Of a stretch of DNA of 30,246 bases, positions 21,662-29,304 are shown piece after piece (positions within the stretch are counted from its first letter, which is position 1; each line of letters starts with the position of its first letter). The notes beneath the pieces were generated by a model. That model did not search any database, had not been told where the DNA came from, and worked only from the letters and a program-made list of their open reading frames with translations. The translations under genes and the position numbers were made by a program. Source of the DNA: JACPDD01 sp040900105 (GTDB taxonomy: Bacteria > Patescibacteriota > Microgenomatia > Levybacterales > UBA12049); contig JBBDZP010000029.1 in assembly GCA_040900105.1 (NCBI GenBank), positions 1 to 30,246 on the forward strand, in the 5' to 3' direction.

Positions 21662-21990
21662 ATGGTTTCGTGCTCTACGGGGTCAGGGTATAATGTTCTT
21701 GCCAAATCAAGTACTCTTCGGAAATTTACCTGCTGTTGTTCGGACCATTGCTGCACAGTAGACATAGATATGGAAAGAAGTTGCCTGCTGAAAGGATCTT
21801 TAATACTAGGAACCTTGACGCTATCTGGAGATGGCAAAGCTGACAAAGAAACGCCTCCCAGAAATCCCAGTTCATATTGTCTAGTTGACATAGCATAAGA
21901 AAAAACAAATAGATCGCTTTCCCTTGCTTCCCCCAGCTGAGCCACTAGAAGATCTGTTTGTGATGTATGCCGAGATGCCTCAACAGTCAT
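21658..21990 (-). CDS. Hypothetical protein, 110 aa, in the place usually held by pyrH
   Basis: Not recognised. It is soluble, with a central Gly/Leu/Ser segment (YELGFLGGVSLSALP) and a C-terminal helix rich in Gln. It lies between tsf and frr where most bacteria have UMP kinase (pyrH). It is too short for an amino-acid-kinase fold and lacks its glycine loops, so it is not a disguised pyrH. The 4-nt overlap with frr shows it belongs to the operon. Confidence 0.65.
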   Translation of the reverse strand: MTVEASRHTSQTDLLVAQLGEARESDLFVFSYAMSTRQYELGFLGGVSLSALPSPDSVKVPSIKDPFSRQLLSISMSTVQQWSEQQQVNFRRVLDLARTLYPDPVEHETI

Positions 21991-22032
21991 ACTAGAAGAT
22001 TAACAGAAAAAAGAGAAATTGGCAACGCAGCA

Positions 22033-22497
22033 TTATTCTTGTCCTATTTCAAATACCTTAAATCTCTTAATTACAATATTTTCGCCGAGTTTTCCAATTA
22101 CGGATTTTACAAGCTGCCCTATTGTCATAGATGAATCACGGATATATTCCTGTTTTAGCAAACCTTCAACATCTACTGGCTTCATTGCTGCAGCCTGCAT
22201 TCCTATTTCGTGCGCCAAGTTTTTAAATTCATCTGTTCTTGCAACAAAGTCTGTCTCACACAAAAGTTCAACCATAGCGCCTATTCTTCCGTTTCCGTGG
22301 ATATATGCCTCTATAATTCCCTGTGAGGTTTCCCTGTCTCCTTTTTTCACGGCCTTAGCTATTCCGTGCTTTTTAAGCCACTCAAGAGCTTTATTATAGT
22401 CATTGTTTGACTCTTCCAGTGCGGTTCTGCAATCCGCTATCCCCGCCGATGTTTCTTCACGAAGTTTTTTTAGTTTTTTCAGATCTACTTTTACCAT
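22033..22497 (-). CDS. tsf: Elongation factor Ts, short form
   Basis: Nucleotide exchange factor for EF-Tu. From ATG 22497 it is 154 aa: the N-terminal UBA-like domain (KLREETSAGIADCRTALEES), the KKGDRETSQGIIEAYIHGNGRIGAMVEL block split by family convention, the CETDFVARTDEFKNLAHEIGMQ motif and a C-terminal part with IGKLGENIVIKRF. It has only one core subdomain, compared with 283 aa in E. coli. An AAGGAGG lies 4 nt before the ATG, inside rpsB, which overlaps it by 41 nt. The longer start at 22554 encodes rpsB-tail bases out of frame and is rejected. Confidence 0.95.
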   Translation of the reverse strand: MVKVDLKKLKKLREETSAGIADCRTALEESNNDYNKALEWLKKHGIAKAVKKGDRETSQGIIEAYIHGNGRIGAMVELLCETDFVARTDEFKNLAHEIGMQAAAMKPVDVEGLLKQEYIRDSSMTIGQLVKSVIGKLGENIVIKRFKVFEIGQE

Positions 22498-23329
22498 TTG
22501 CCTCCTTTTTAACTTTTGGCTTTGCGGCTTTTGCCGGGGCTTTTTCCGCTGCAACTTTTTTCTCTTCTTTTTCTTTATCCGCTACTGCCTTTGCTTGTGC
22601 TTTTTCCGCTTTGATCTTCAAGGCCTTGCGCCCTTCAATCCATGCATCCATTATATGGCCTACGATAAGCTCTACGCTACCCAGGGCATCATCATTTGCA
22701 GGAATTACATAATCTATAACCTCGGGATCTGCATTTGTATCAACAATTCCAACTGTTGTAACCCCCATTACTTTTGCTTCTCTTACGGCTAACTCCTCAA
22801 GATGGGTATCAATTATAAAAAGAGCATCCGGAGTCTTTTTCATAGTGGAAATTCCACCATAAAAACTTTCAAGCTTTTGCTTCTCTTTTGCCCAATCTCC
22901 AATTTCTTTTTTTGTGTATTTAGATTTTTCCTCGTCATTTACTAATTTGCTTGCCAAATCAGCAAGTTTTTCAAAATTTTTGGAAACTTCCGCAAAATTT
23001 GTGAGTATCCCGCCAATCCAGCGGTTTGTAACGGAGAAAAGGCCATCTGACGCGCCTGCTTCTTCTGCTTTTTTAATTTGCGCTATAACTACAGGCTGTG
23101 CTTGTCTTTTTGTACCAATAACCACTAGACTGCTGCCTTCCGTTGCTCCTAGATCGCGGATAAAAACAGCTGCCTCTTCAAGTCCTTCTTTGGTTTTGGC
23201 AAGGTCAATGATATGAATGTTGTCGCGGCTCTCAAAAACAAAGTCACGTGCTTTGGGGTTTTGCCTGGTTACCTGATGTCCAAAATGACAACCGGCCGAA
23301 AGTAATTCTTCAAGTGTAATTTGTCTCAT
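22457..23329 (-). CDS. rpsB: Small ribosomal subunit protein uS2 with a Lys/Ala-rich C-terminal tail
   Basis: uS2 from ATG 23329 (290 aa): ITLEELLSAGCHFGHQ at the start, FVFESRDNIHIIDLAKT, a TNRWIGGILTNF motif, PDALFIIDTHLEELAVREA and GIVDTNADPEVIDYVIPANDDA. After about residue 240 comes a tail of roughly 50 residues made almost only of Lys, Ala, Glu and Pro, longer than usual. The shorter start is chosen because MRQITLEELL fits the family and AAGGAC lies 6 nt before it; the 13 extra residues from 23368 do not fit. The 3' end overlaps tsf by 41 nt. Confidence 0.96.
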   Translation of the reverse strand: MRQITLEELLSAGCHFGHQVTRQNPKARDFVFESRDNIHIIDLAKTKEGLEEAAVFIRDLGATEGSSLVVIGTKRQAQPVVIAQIKKAEEAGASDGLFSVTNRWIGGILTNFAEVSKNFEKLADLASKLVNDEEKSKYTKKEIGDWAKEKQKLESFYGGISTMKKTPDALFIIDTHLEELAVREAKVMGVTTVGIVDTNADPEVIDYVIPANDDALGSVELIVGHIMDAWIEGRKALKIKAEKAQAKAVADKEKEEKKVAAEKAPAKAAKPKVKKEANGKSRSEKTKKTS

Positions 23330-23435
23330 AATTGTGTCCTTTTTACCGCCACCCGGAAATTTTATCAAACAGCCAAGGACATCATCCGGATGTGAGTGAT
23401 ATAGACATTATACTAGCTTTCAGTGGATAAAACAA
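23330..23435 (-). promoter_or_regulatory. Promoter and leader of the rpsB operon with a sequestered Shine-Dalgarno
   Basis: TTGTTT (23430-23435), 17-bp spacer, TATAAT (23407-23412) on the minus strand give a leader of about 70 nt. Its TGTCCTT (23375-23381) is fully complementary to AAGGACA (23335-23341), which contains the rpsB Shine-Dalgarno. Such a 7-bp stem would hide the ribosome site and could serve feedback control by uS2. This is an inference. Confidence 0.55.
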
Positions 23436-23440
23436 GCGAA

Positions 23441-24181
23441 TTAAATTTTTTCTGGACGTGAATCAAAGAGATATTCTACGAAAAAATGGTATTCCAAGTT
23501 ATTAAAGGGCAGGGACATTAGGCCTACTTCGGGGCGATTCTCAACAGGGCTTGGCAATTGTGATCCTTCTAAAGAAACTACTTCCAAGCGAGGACTATCA
23601 AATAAATGAGGAAATCTTTCTTGGGCCTTTCTAAATTCGGTAATTGATCTATCAAGCCCTCTTGTTCCGTTAATTCCAGATTTGTATTCATAAACTGTAG
23701 TAATTTTATACTCATCACCGACAAGCCTAACGGCTACGCCATCCGGCACAGAAATTCCAAAGAGGGAAGCAGAGCTAAAGGAATTTTCCATAGAAGATGC
23801 GTTGGGATAAAGCTCGTGCCACAATTGTGAAGTTCTGTCGGGAGAAAAAACAATATTGTCTCTCTCGGTTTGCTTAGATAAGTAGGCAAATGCGAGTCCC
23901 TCAAAAGCTCCACCCACCAATCTCCACTGCAATTCATCTAATTCTTGCTCTGTGCGAGGCTGTAAAAACTCCCGAAAGGCCTTTTTATACAATTCAAGAA
24001 AAATATTGCTTCCTCTATACCATTCTACAAGTTGTTCTCCTGTATAAAGCGCTACCCCATCAAGCCCCAGAGCTTTGTACTCCTGAACTTGCTGATTTAC
24101 CAAGTTGGGAAGAAATCCACCCATTAAATCTCTTAACTCTTCTGTAGATATACCATGCCTATCTACCTCCTGTATTACCAT
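23441..24181 (-). CDS. Putative PD-(D/E)XK superfamily protein
   Basis: A 246-aa protein of unknown role. The middle shows a likely nuclease core: GAFEGLAFAYLSK helix (with a conserved-type Glu), then ISVPDGVAVRL (the PD motif) and, after a short hairpin, TTVYEYKSG (the ExK motif), followed by a helix rich in Arg and Phe. The PD...ExK spacing of about 20 residues fits the fold, but similarity is only motif-level. The N-terminal 80 residues are helical and unassigned. Own promoter with a leaderless start. It lies upstream of rpsB, same strand, about 110 nt apart. Confidence 0.55.
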   Translation of the reverse strand: MVIQEVDRHGISTEELRDLMGGFLPNLVNQQVQEYKALGLDGVALYTGEQLVEWYRGSNIFLELYKKAFREFLQPRTEQELDELQWRLVGGAFEGLAFAYLSKQTERDNIVFSPDRTSQLWHELYPNASSMENSFSSASLFGISVPDGVAVRLVGDEYKITTVYEYKSGINGTRGLDRSITEFRKAQERFPHLFDSPRLEVVSLEGSQLPSPVENRPEVGLMSLPFNNLEYHFFVEYLFDSRPEKI

Positions 24182-24187
24182 GGCCGA

Positions 24188-24216
24188 ATTGTACTACTTT
24201 TATCTTATAGTATCAA
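24188..24216 (-). promoter_or_regulatory. Near-consensus promoter giving a leaderless mRNA
   Basis: TTGATA (24211-24216), 17-bp spacer, TACAAT (24188-24193), then exactly 6 nt to the ATG at 24181. The -35 overlaps the TGA stop of glyA. Confidence 0.65.
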
Positions 24217-25532
24217 GGCAGAGGATATTTTTGGGCAAATTCCTTAACCTCCTCTGCGGTTTTCAAAAGAGCCTCATTTTCTTTTGCTTTTGTCCTAAAT
24301 ATTTTCCAGAAGGCACTTCTTGCCTCTTTTGTATCAGGAACCTGCTCTCCGTGAACCTCATTTACAACAGTATTAATCCATGAGGCGATTCTAGTCATGT
24401 CTTTTTCTTTCATGCCACGGGTTGTAATTGCAGGGGTGCCAAGCCTAACTCCGGACGGATAAAATGGCGGCATGGGGTCATTTGGCACGGCATTCTTATT
24501 AAGCACAATTCCGGCAACCTCCAGCGCATAAGCAGCCACAGCTCCATTCACATTTTTATCCGTTAAATCAATTAAGATAAGATGATTGTCCGTTCCTCCG
24601 CTTACCATATTGAAGCCAAACTTTTTTAGCTCGTCAGCAAGTGCTTTAGCATTTTTTACAACCTGCTGCCCATATTTTTTAAATTCCGGCTGGCTAGCTT
24701 CCTCAAGAGCTACTGCAATTGCGGCAGTTTGATTATCATGCGGCCCGCCCTGAAGGCCGGGGAACACTGCCTTATCAATCTTATCCGCAAGCTCGGTGTC
24801 CTCCAAAAGCCCTTTTTCCGTCACCATAATCATTGCGCCCCTAGGACCGCGCAGTGTTTTATGAGTTGTGGTCATAATAATATCCGCGTATTCCACGGGT
24901 GAAGGGTGAACGCCCGCAACAATTAACCCCGCGATATGCGAAATGTCCGCGAGTAAAAAGGCCTCAACCTCATCTGCAATCTCTCCAAACTTTTTAAAAT
25001 CTATGATTCTTGGGTACGCTGTTGCACCACAAACTATAATTTTTGGCTTCTCTCTCTTTGCAATCTCAAGGATTTGCTCATAATCCAGTAGTCCTTTCTC
25101 GTTGAGTTCATAAGGAACGATTTTGAAGTACTTTCCGGAGAAAGAAACAGGCGCTCCGTGCGTCAAATGTCCGCCAAAAGCAAGAGACAAGCCCATAATC
25201 TTGTCTTTTAAAGGCTCAAGCAAGCTCATATAAATCTCCGCATTCGCGGGACTTCCCGAATATGGCTGTACATTCACATATGGGACGCCAAAAAGCTTCT
25301 TAGCACGCTCAACCGCTAGGATTTCAACGCTATCTATAATTTTATTTCCCTGATAATATCTTTTCTTTGGATAACCCTCCGAGTATTTGTTTGTAAGTAC
25401 ACTTCCAAGTGCTTCCAAAACCGCGGCCGAGGTATAGTTTTCAGAGGGAATCATCTCCAAAACTTCTTTTTGGCGGACTTCTTCTTCCCTGATTAAATCG
25501 TAGACTTGAGGATCGGTTGATTTAAGAGCCAT
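24213..25532 (-). CDS. glyA: Serine hydroxymethyltransferase
   Basis: PLP enzyme converting serine and tetrahydrofolate to glycine and methylene-tetrahydrofolate. The 439-aa protein carries EMIPSENYTSAAVLEALGS, NKYSEGYPKKRYYQG, NVQPYSGSPAN, DISHIAGLI and TTTHKTLRGPRG with the PLP lysine at 225. Length is typical (about 420). A TATACT box lies 10 nt before the ATG. It ends with TGA after YPLP. Together with folA and thyA downstream it supplies and recycles the folate used for dTMP. Confidence 0.97.
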   Translation of the reverse strand: MALKSTDPQVYDLIREEEVRQKEVLEMIPSENYTSAAVLEALGSVLTNKYSEGYPKKRYYQGNKIIDSVEILAVERAKKLFGVPYVNVQPYSGSPANAEIYMSLLEPLKDKIMGLSLAFGGHLTHGAPVSFSGKYFKIVPYELNEKGLLDYEQILEIAKREKPKIIVCGATAYPRIIDFKKFGEIADEVEAFLLADISHIAGLIVAGVHPSPVEYADIIMTTTHKTLRGPRGAMIMVTEKGLLEDTELADKIDKAVFPGLQGGPHDNQTAAIAVALEEASQPEFKKYGQQVVKNAKALADELKKFGFNMVSGGTDNHLILIDLTDKNVNGAVAAYALEVAGIVLNKNAVPNDPMPPFYPSGVRLGTPAITTRGMKEKDMTRIASWINTVVNEVHGEQVPDTKEARSAFWKIFRTKAKENEALLKTAEEVKEFAQKYPLP

Positions 25533-25574
25533 GGTGGCTTAAGTATAGACCTACAAAGTTACCTTTACAATCCC

Positions 25575-26096
25575 TTATCTTACAAGATCTAGGAATTCAT
25601 AATTGAATCCGTTTTCGGAAACTTCCTCCCTATAAACAACTTTCTTAAAATCCGAATAGTCCGGGAAAAATACATCTGCGTCAGGAAATTTTGCATGGAC
25701 GAGTGTCAAGTATAATTTATCGGCGAGTTTCATGGATAATTCAAAGATTTTTCCTCCACCAATTATAAAAATCTCTTCCCTTTCGCTTTTCTTAGCCTCC
25801 TCAATTGCCTTTTCTATCGAGTCGCAAACAATTACATTTTTTGCATGATATATCGATATATCATCCACTGATGGATTTCGCGATACTACAATATTTACTC
25901 TATTCGGCAAGGGATTGCTTTGCATTGATTCGAATGTCCGTTTTCCCATTATTACAGCGTGTCCCCGCGTTTTATCTCTGAATCTTTTCATGTCCGTTGG
26001 CAATTCTCTTCCCCACGGAAGATCGTTATCTTTCCCCATCTCCCTGTTTTCCCCAACTGCAACAATCATGCTGATTAAAGGTGTATTATGTATCAT
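25575..26096 (-). CDS. folA: Dihydrofolate reductase
   Basis: Reduces dihydrofolate made by ThyA. The 173-aa protein has ISMIVAVGENREMGKDNDLPW at the start (split around ENREMG), ELPTDMKRFRDKT, HAVIMGKRTFESM, and FIIGGGKIFELSMK (the GG NADPH loop). The ATG at 26096 adds about seven residues before the usual start; an internal ATG at ISM is possible. It lies 42 nt downstream... upstream of glyA on the map is thyA further right, all on the minus strand, so glyA is the last of the three. AT-rich repeat words precede it. Confidence 0.95.
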   Translation of the reverse strand: MIHNTPLISMIVAVGENREMGKDNDLPWGRELPTDMKRFRDKTRGHAVIMGKRTFESMQSNPLPNRVNIVVSRNPSVDDISIYHAKNVIVCDSIEKAIEEAKKSEREEIFIIGGGKIFELSMKLADKLYLTLVHAKFPDADVFFPDYSDFKKVVYREEVSENGFNYEFLDLVR

Positions 26097-26151
26097 AAAT
26101 TTGAAATTTTTACTTTTTAATTTTTAATCAATTTATAATATCAAATTAGAA

Positions 26152-26505
26152 TTACTTTGTGTTGGTCGCAATTTTGGAAAATATTAAAGTTAACTCATGC
26201 GCTTCTTTCCAATTTTCTTTGCATTTATCTTTAAAACCATCTACCGAGTTGCTTAGTATTCTTAGCCAGTACATTGTTTCCTTAGATTCCTTTTTGCAAA
26301 TGTAAATTTTGTTTTTGAAATCCTTTTTACTGCTGGCGCCGTTCGCTTCGCAATAGTTTGCTCCGATACTTGTTCCTGCTCGCACTAATTGATTAATAAT
26401 TGGCTTTGTTATTGTATCTAAGGGAATCAACCTACAAAGTTTAATTATGTTTTCGGCGAATTTAGCGGTCCTTTCTTCTAAATCATACAATTTTGTTTGC
26501 GTCAT
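26152..26505 (-). CDS. Four-helix bundle protein (S23/IVP-like family)
   Basis: The 117-aa protein matches the small four-helix bundle family first found as intervening sequences in 23S rRNA genes: LYDLEERTAKFAENIIKL, LVRAGTSIGANYCEANGA, KKDFKNKIYICKKESKE and the TMYWLRIL segment are characteristic. Function in free-standing copies is unknown. It is placed between thyA and folA and is flanked on both sides by AATTTGAAATTT-type words, suggesting a recent insertion into the thyA-folA unit. Confidence 0.9.
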   Translation of the reverse strand: MTQTKLYDLEERTAKFAENIIKLCRLIPLDTITKPIINQLVRAGTSIGANYCEANGASSKKDFKNKIYICKKESKETMYWLRILSNSVDGFKDKCKENWKEAHELTLIFSKIATNTK

Positions 26506-26543
26506 TAGAATTTGATTTCAAATTTCGAATTTCAAATTAAAAA

Positions 26544-27530
26544 TTAACGAGCTTCCTTTCCTTCATAAAGACCGCCGGCTACTACCAACTCTGCTTTTAT
26601 TGTTGCGTAAGGGTCATAATTTTCCAAAACCACTTTATCCGGAGTAAAATCTTCAAGCTTATTTAATTTTCCAACAAGACGAACTTGCGGAAAGGGTTTT
26701 GGCTTTCTTTTTATTTGCTCTTTCATTTGCTCAATGTGGTTTTCATAAATATGCACATCTCCAAAAGTATGGATAAATTCCCCCGGCTCAAGTCCTAAAA
26801 TCTTTGCAAGGACAATCGTCAGCAAAGAATATGAAGCTATGTTAAATGGAACACCCAGAAAAAGGTCGGCAGAACGTTGATAAAGCTGCAATGAAAGTTT
26901 TCCATTTCTATTACTTACCTGGTACATATTGTGGCAAATTGGAAACCTGGAAGCATCTTCATTTGCGGCCATTGTGTAAAGATATTCTGGGTTCCATGAA
27001 TTAACAATTGCGTTATGTGCGTTTGGATCTGCAGTTAATTCATCTATCACCCACTGAAGTTGATCAATCGTACGTCCACTGCGAGTGGGCCATTTTCTCC
27101 ACATTTCCCCGTAAATTCGTGGCAACTCTCCCCACCTCCTGGCAAAAGCTTTATCCGAAGCTATTTTTTCAATAAATTCCTCCTTTGTCAGGGTTTTAGA
27201 ATTCTTTATTCTTAATTCTTTATTCTTAATTCCAGATTTTCGCAAGAAAATCTTGTACGGATAGTCGTCCCAAATATGCACGTTGTGGTCTACCAGATAT
27301 TTTATATTGGTTTGTCCGGAAAAAAACCAGTAAAGCTCTTCAATAACACCTTTCCAGTAAACTTTTTTTGTAGTAAGCAGTGGAAATCCTTTGGACAAAT
27401 CAAAGCGGATTTGCCTGCCAAATAAACTATACGTAGAAACTCCGGTCCCTCTATCCGTCTGTTTTATTCCGTTTTTTAAAATATCTCGGGCAATATCCAA
27501 ATACTGCTGTTCCGGATGTACTTTAGTCAT
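26544..27530 (-). CDS. thyA: Thymidylate synthase ThyA
   Basis: Methylates dUMP to dTMP with methylene-tetrahydrofolate. The 328-aa protein has RTGVSTYSLFGRQIRFDL-like N-terminus (GTGVSTYSLFG), the catalytic cysteine in RFPICHNMYQV (Cys199), QLYQRSADLFLGVPFN (Arg219, Asp222), and HIYENHIEQ. ICHN replaces the usual PCH. Residues 99-112 (SGIKNKELRIKNSK) are encoded by repeated TTCTTTATTCTTAA words within a variable loop, an apparent simple-repeat insertion. The ATG overlaps the end of the DUF5680 gene by 8 nt. Confidence 0.96.
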   Translation of the reverse strand: MTKVHPEQQYLDIARDILKNGIKQTDRGTGVSTYSLFGRQIRFDLSKGFPLLTTKKVYWKGVIEELYWFFSGQTNIKYLVDHNVHIWDDYPYKIFLRKSGIKNKELRIKNSKTLTKEEFIEKIASDKAFARRWGELPRIYGEMWRKWPTRSGRTIDQLQWVIDELTADPNAHNAIVNSWNPEYLYTMAANEDASRFPICHNMYQVSNRNGKLSLQLYQRSADLFLGVPFNIASYSLLTIVLAKILGLEPGEFIHTFGDVHIYENHIEQMKEQIKRKPKPFPQVRLVGKLNKLEDFTPDKVVLENYDPYATIKAELVVAGGLYEGKEAR

Positions 27531-28020
27531 TAATTTTATTTACCAATCCCCCTACATACGAGCAGTTATAAACTCTTTTCCCCTCAAAATAAATCTCTTC
27601 TCGACCAGAAAAAGAATCAATATCACCTTCCCAATTATTCTCGTATATGTATTCTCCATTCTCAAAACGTTTTGGACCCCTGACTGGCATCTCTGGTGCT
27701 ATTGCTCTAAGCGCCAACCTAAGAGTCTCGATTGTTTTTGCGTCGATTATTCCTTCATCCCTAGTCTGATCTGCTCCAAAGTAAACCATTGCCCAATAAG
27801 GTTTTCCCTGAAAGTTAACTTTTTCTATTCCAGAAAAGGGCTCTCCACCAACCCAGTTGTCATGAAATTTGTATTCTCCTCTTCCAAATCTCGTAGAATG
27901 AGATCCATCTTCCTCATCAACTGTGGTTGATTCTCCAGAAGCATAGCCATCACGCTTTGCGCTTATAAGAAAATCCATCAGTCCTCTTTGCTGCGGTGTT
28001 ACCTCAAATTCTTTTGCCAT
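27523..28020 (-). CDS. DUF5680 domain protein
   Basis: The 165-aa protein matches what I remember of DUF5680: LMDFLISAKRDGYASGE near the N-terminus followed by two similar beta repeats, one around GEYKFHDNWVGGEPFSG...WAMVYFG (48-83) and one around GEYIYENNWEGDIDSFSG...YNCSYVGG (121-157). Function is unknown. It is probably cytoplasmic; there is no signal peptide. It overlaps thyA by 8 nt and may be translated with it. TTGCAT-17-TAGATT boxes precede it. Confidence 0.8.
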   Translation of the reverse strand: MAKEFEVTPQQRGLMDFLISAKRDGYASGESTTVDEEDGSHSTRFGRGEYKFHDNWVGGEPFSGIEKVNFQGKPYWAMVYFGADQTRDEGIIDAKTIETLRLALRAIAPEMPVRGPKRFENGEYIYENNWEGDIDSFSGREEIYFEGKRVYNCSYVGGLVNKIND

Positions 28021-28098
28021 AAAACCGTTTCTAATCTACCACTGTTTTCTGTCCGATGCAACAAATGAAATTAGAGGATGCTGCCTAGGAAGATATTT

Positions 28099-28437
28099 CT
28101 ACTTATCGATTTCCGTTCTTTTCCCCGATTCTATTGCCATGTGTACAGACCTTCTCATATCTTCATCGGCAGTGGATATTCCATTTCCATCTAAAGGATA
28201 AGCAAGTTCATATATCATTCCCACAATTGCTCTATCTATCATCCTTATTATCTGGTCTGTACCTCCGTTCTGTCGGAAAGGAATAGGAGGAAAAACTGTC
28301 TTATTCCCATCTTTAAAAACAACTTCTTTACCTTCTTCCCTTACTCCCCTTATTACGCTTACAATTTCAACGCAAGCACTAAGCCTTGCTAAGTAATTAG
28401 ATTGCTGCGGCGAAAGAATCAAAGCTTCCCTACTCAT
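28099..28437 (-). CDS. Hypothetical protein, 112 aa
   Basis: Not recognised. Mainly helical: an N-terminal helix (SPQQSNYLARLSACVEIVSVI), a short charged hairpin, then a helix (IIRMIDRAIVGMIYELAYPL) and a charged end. No membrane segment strong enough to call. A Shine-Dalgarno-like GCGAGGA lies 4-5 nt before the ATG, which supports it being translated. Confidence 0.55.
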   Translation of the reverse strand: MSREALILSPQQSNYLARLSACVEIVSVIRGVREEGKEVVFKDGNKTVFPPIPFRQNGGTDQIIRMIDRAIVGMIYELAYPLDGNGISTADEDMRRSVHMAIESGKRTEIDK

Positions 28438-28489
28438 AAATCCTCGCCCCTAATGTACCAAAGTATCTCCTCAGTTGCAATATGAGAAA

Positions 28490-28756
28490 TTAGTTTTCTT
28501 TTTTAGGGATTGTCACACTAGACAGCGGTCTCATGTGGGTTGGGTCAATTGACAAAATTTGCGCAATTCTCCAGCGTCCGCCAATTGTTGGCTTTCTGTA
28601 AATAATTACACCTACAGGAACTTCACCTGTTTTAACAAGTTCCGGCTCTCCGGAATCTTCTGTTCCGGGTCTTGCAACAAATTCCACAGCCGTATTCAAT
28701 TCCATTCTGGTTCTTCTTGGCACACGTGGTCGTAGCAAATGCTCTAAAAGTCCCAT
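28490..28756 (-). CDS. Hypothetical protein, 88 aa, preceded by a G10 tract
   Basis: Not recognised. It is basic and probably beta-rich, with GEVPVGVIIYRKPTIGGRW in the middle. The notable point is the start: a run of ten G ends 3 nt before the ATG, where a Shine-Dalgarno would be, so expression may depend on tract length. Same strand as its neighbours. Confidence 0.5.
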   Translation of the reverse strand: MGLLEHLLRPRVPRRTRMELNTAVEFVARPGTEDSGEPELVKTGEVPVGVIIYRKPTIGGRWRIAQILSIDPTHMRPLSSVTIPKKEN

Positions 28757-28759
28757 AAT

Positions 28760-28769
28760 CCCCCCCCCC
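28760..28769 (-). repeat. G10 homopolymer at the ribosome-binding position
   Basis: Ten consecutive C on the plus strand (G on the coding strand) separated by AAT from the start codon. Tracts of this kind change length by slippage and can switch expression. Confidence 0.7.
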
Positions 28770-28789
28770 TCTTTGTTGCATCGATGATA

Positions 28790-29212
28790 CTACCTTATTG
28801 CGGATAAGTCACCATTGATAACTGTTGGGTTTATGATGGCGACTTCGTGCGCCCATCTGGCGTTTTTATAATCGGGAGTTTTTTGCATCAGGAAGATTTT
28901 CTTCTTTAAAAAGTGAGCGATTCCCATTTCCAAAAGTACCGAGACTCCCACGTATCCGTCTATTTTATTTCTTTTATAATTTAGCACCAAAACTGCGTCG
29001 CTTTTTGCCACCAAATTGAAATTTCTGCGCATGACATTATGCTTTATACAAAAAGCCAAATTTCCATCGAGGTTCTCAACAAATGTTTCATCTTTCAAAT
29101 GAGGTCTTATACCAACAGGGAGAATTACTTTATGGCCCAGTTTGTTCAGCTCTTTCTTTATCTTTGGCATATCTTTGACAAACTTCATACTACCCAAAAT
29201 CATTATCTTCAT
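28790..29212 (-). CDS. Nucleoside 2-deoxyribosyltransferase-like protein
   Basis: The 140-aa protein has the NDT-like Rossmann pattern: MILGSMKFVKDMPKIKKEL at the start (GSM...), LGHKVILPVG, KSDAVLVLNYKR, then VGVSVLLEMGIAHFLKKKIFLM, where the Glu of LLEMG is at the place of the catalytic Glu of nucleoside deoxyribosyltransferases. Relatives move bases between deoxynucleosides or hydrolyse deoxynucleotides; which applies is unknown. Its ATG overlaps the TGA of the dcd-tail fragment (ATGA). Near dcd and thyA it would fit deoxynucleotide salvage. Confidence 0.65.
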   Translation of the reverse strand: MKIMILGSMKFVKDMPKIKKELNKLGHKVILPVGIRPHLKDETFVENLDGNLAFCIKHNVMRRNFNLVAKSDAVLVLNYKRNKIDGYVGVSVLLEMGIAHFLKKKIFLMQKTPDYKNARWAHEVAIINPTVINGDLSAIR

Positions 29213-29304
29213 ACCTGTTTTTCTTTTTTAGAAGTAGAGACGCGGCCGCCTTGCCACTGACCGCGATACATACTTCCTCCACCTGCACAACTCCTTTTAC
29301 CCAT
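29209..29304 (-). pseudogene. Duplicated 3' tail of the dcd/dut-family gene
   Basis: This 31-codon frame ends GGGSMYRGQWQGGRV then STSKKEKQV, against GGGNMYRGQWQGGRV then TAKKKEKQV at the end of the gene at 29915: same length, most residues identical. Upstream of the Gly run the match stops. It begins at an ATG overlapping the relE stop (ATGGGTAA) and ends in the ATGA overlap with the NDT-like gene. It is best read as a remnant of a second dcd copy, but it could still be translated as a small peptide. Confidence 0.7.

Noticed and set aside
23330..23368. 13-residue N-terminal extension of uS2
   Set aside because: It would run through the leader stem; family similarity and the ribosome site point to ATG 23329.
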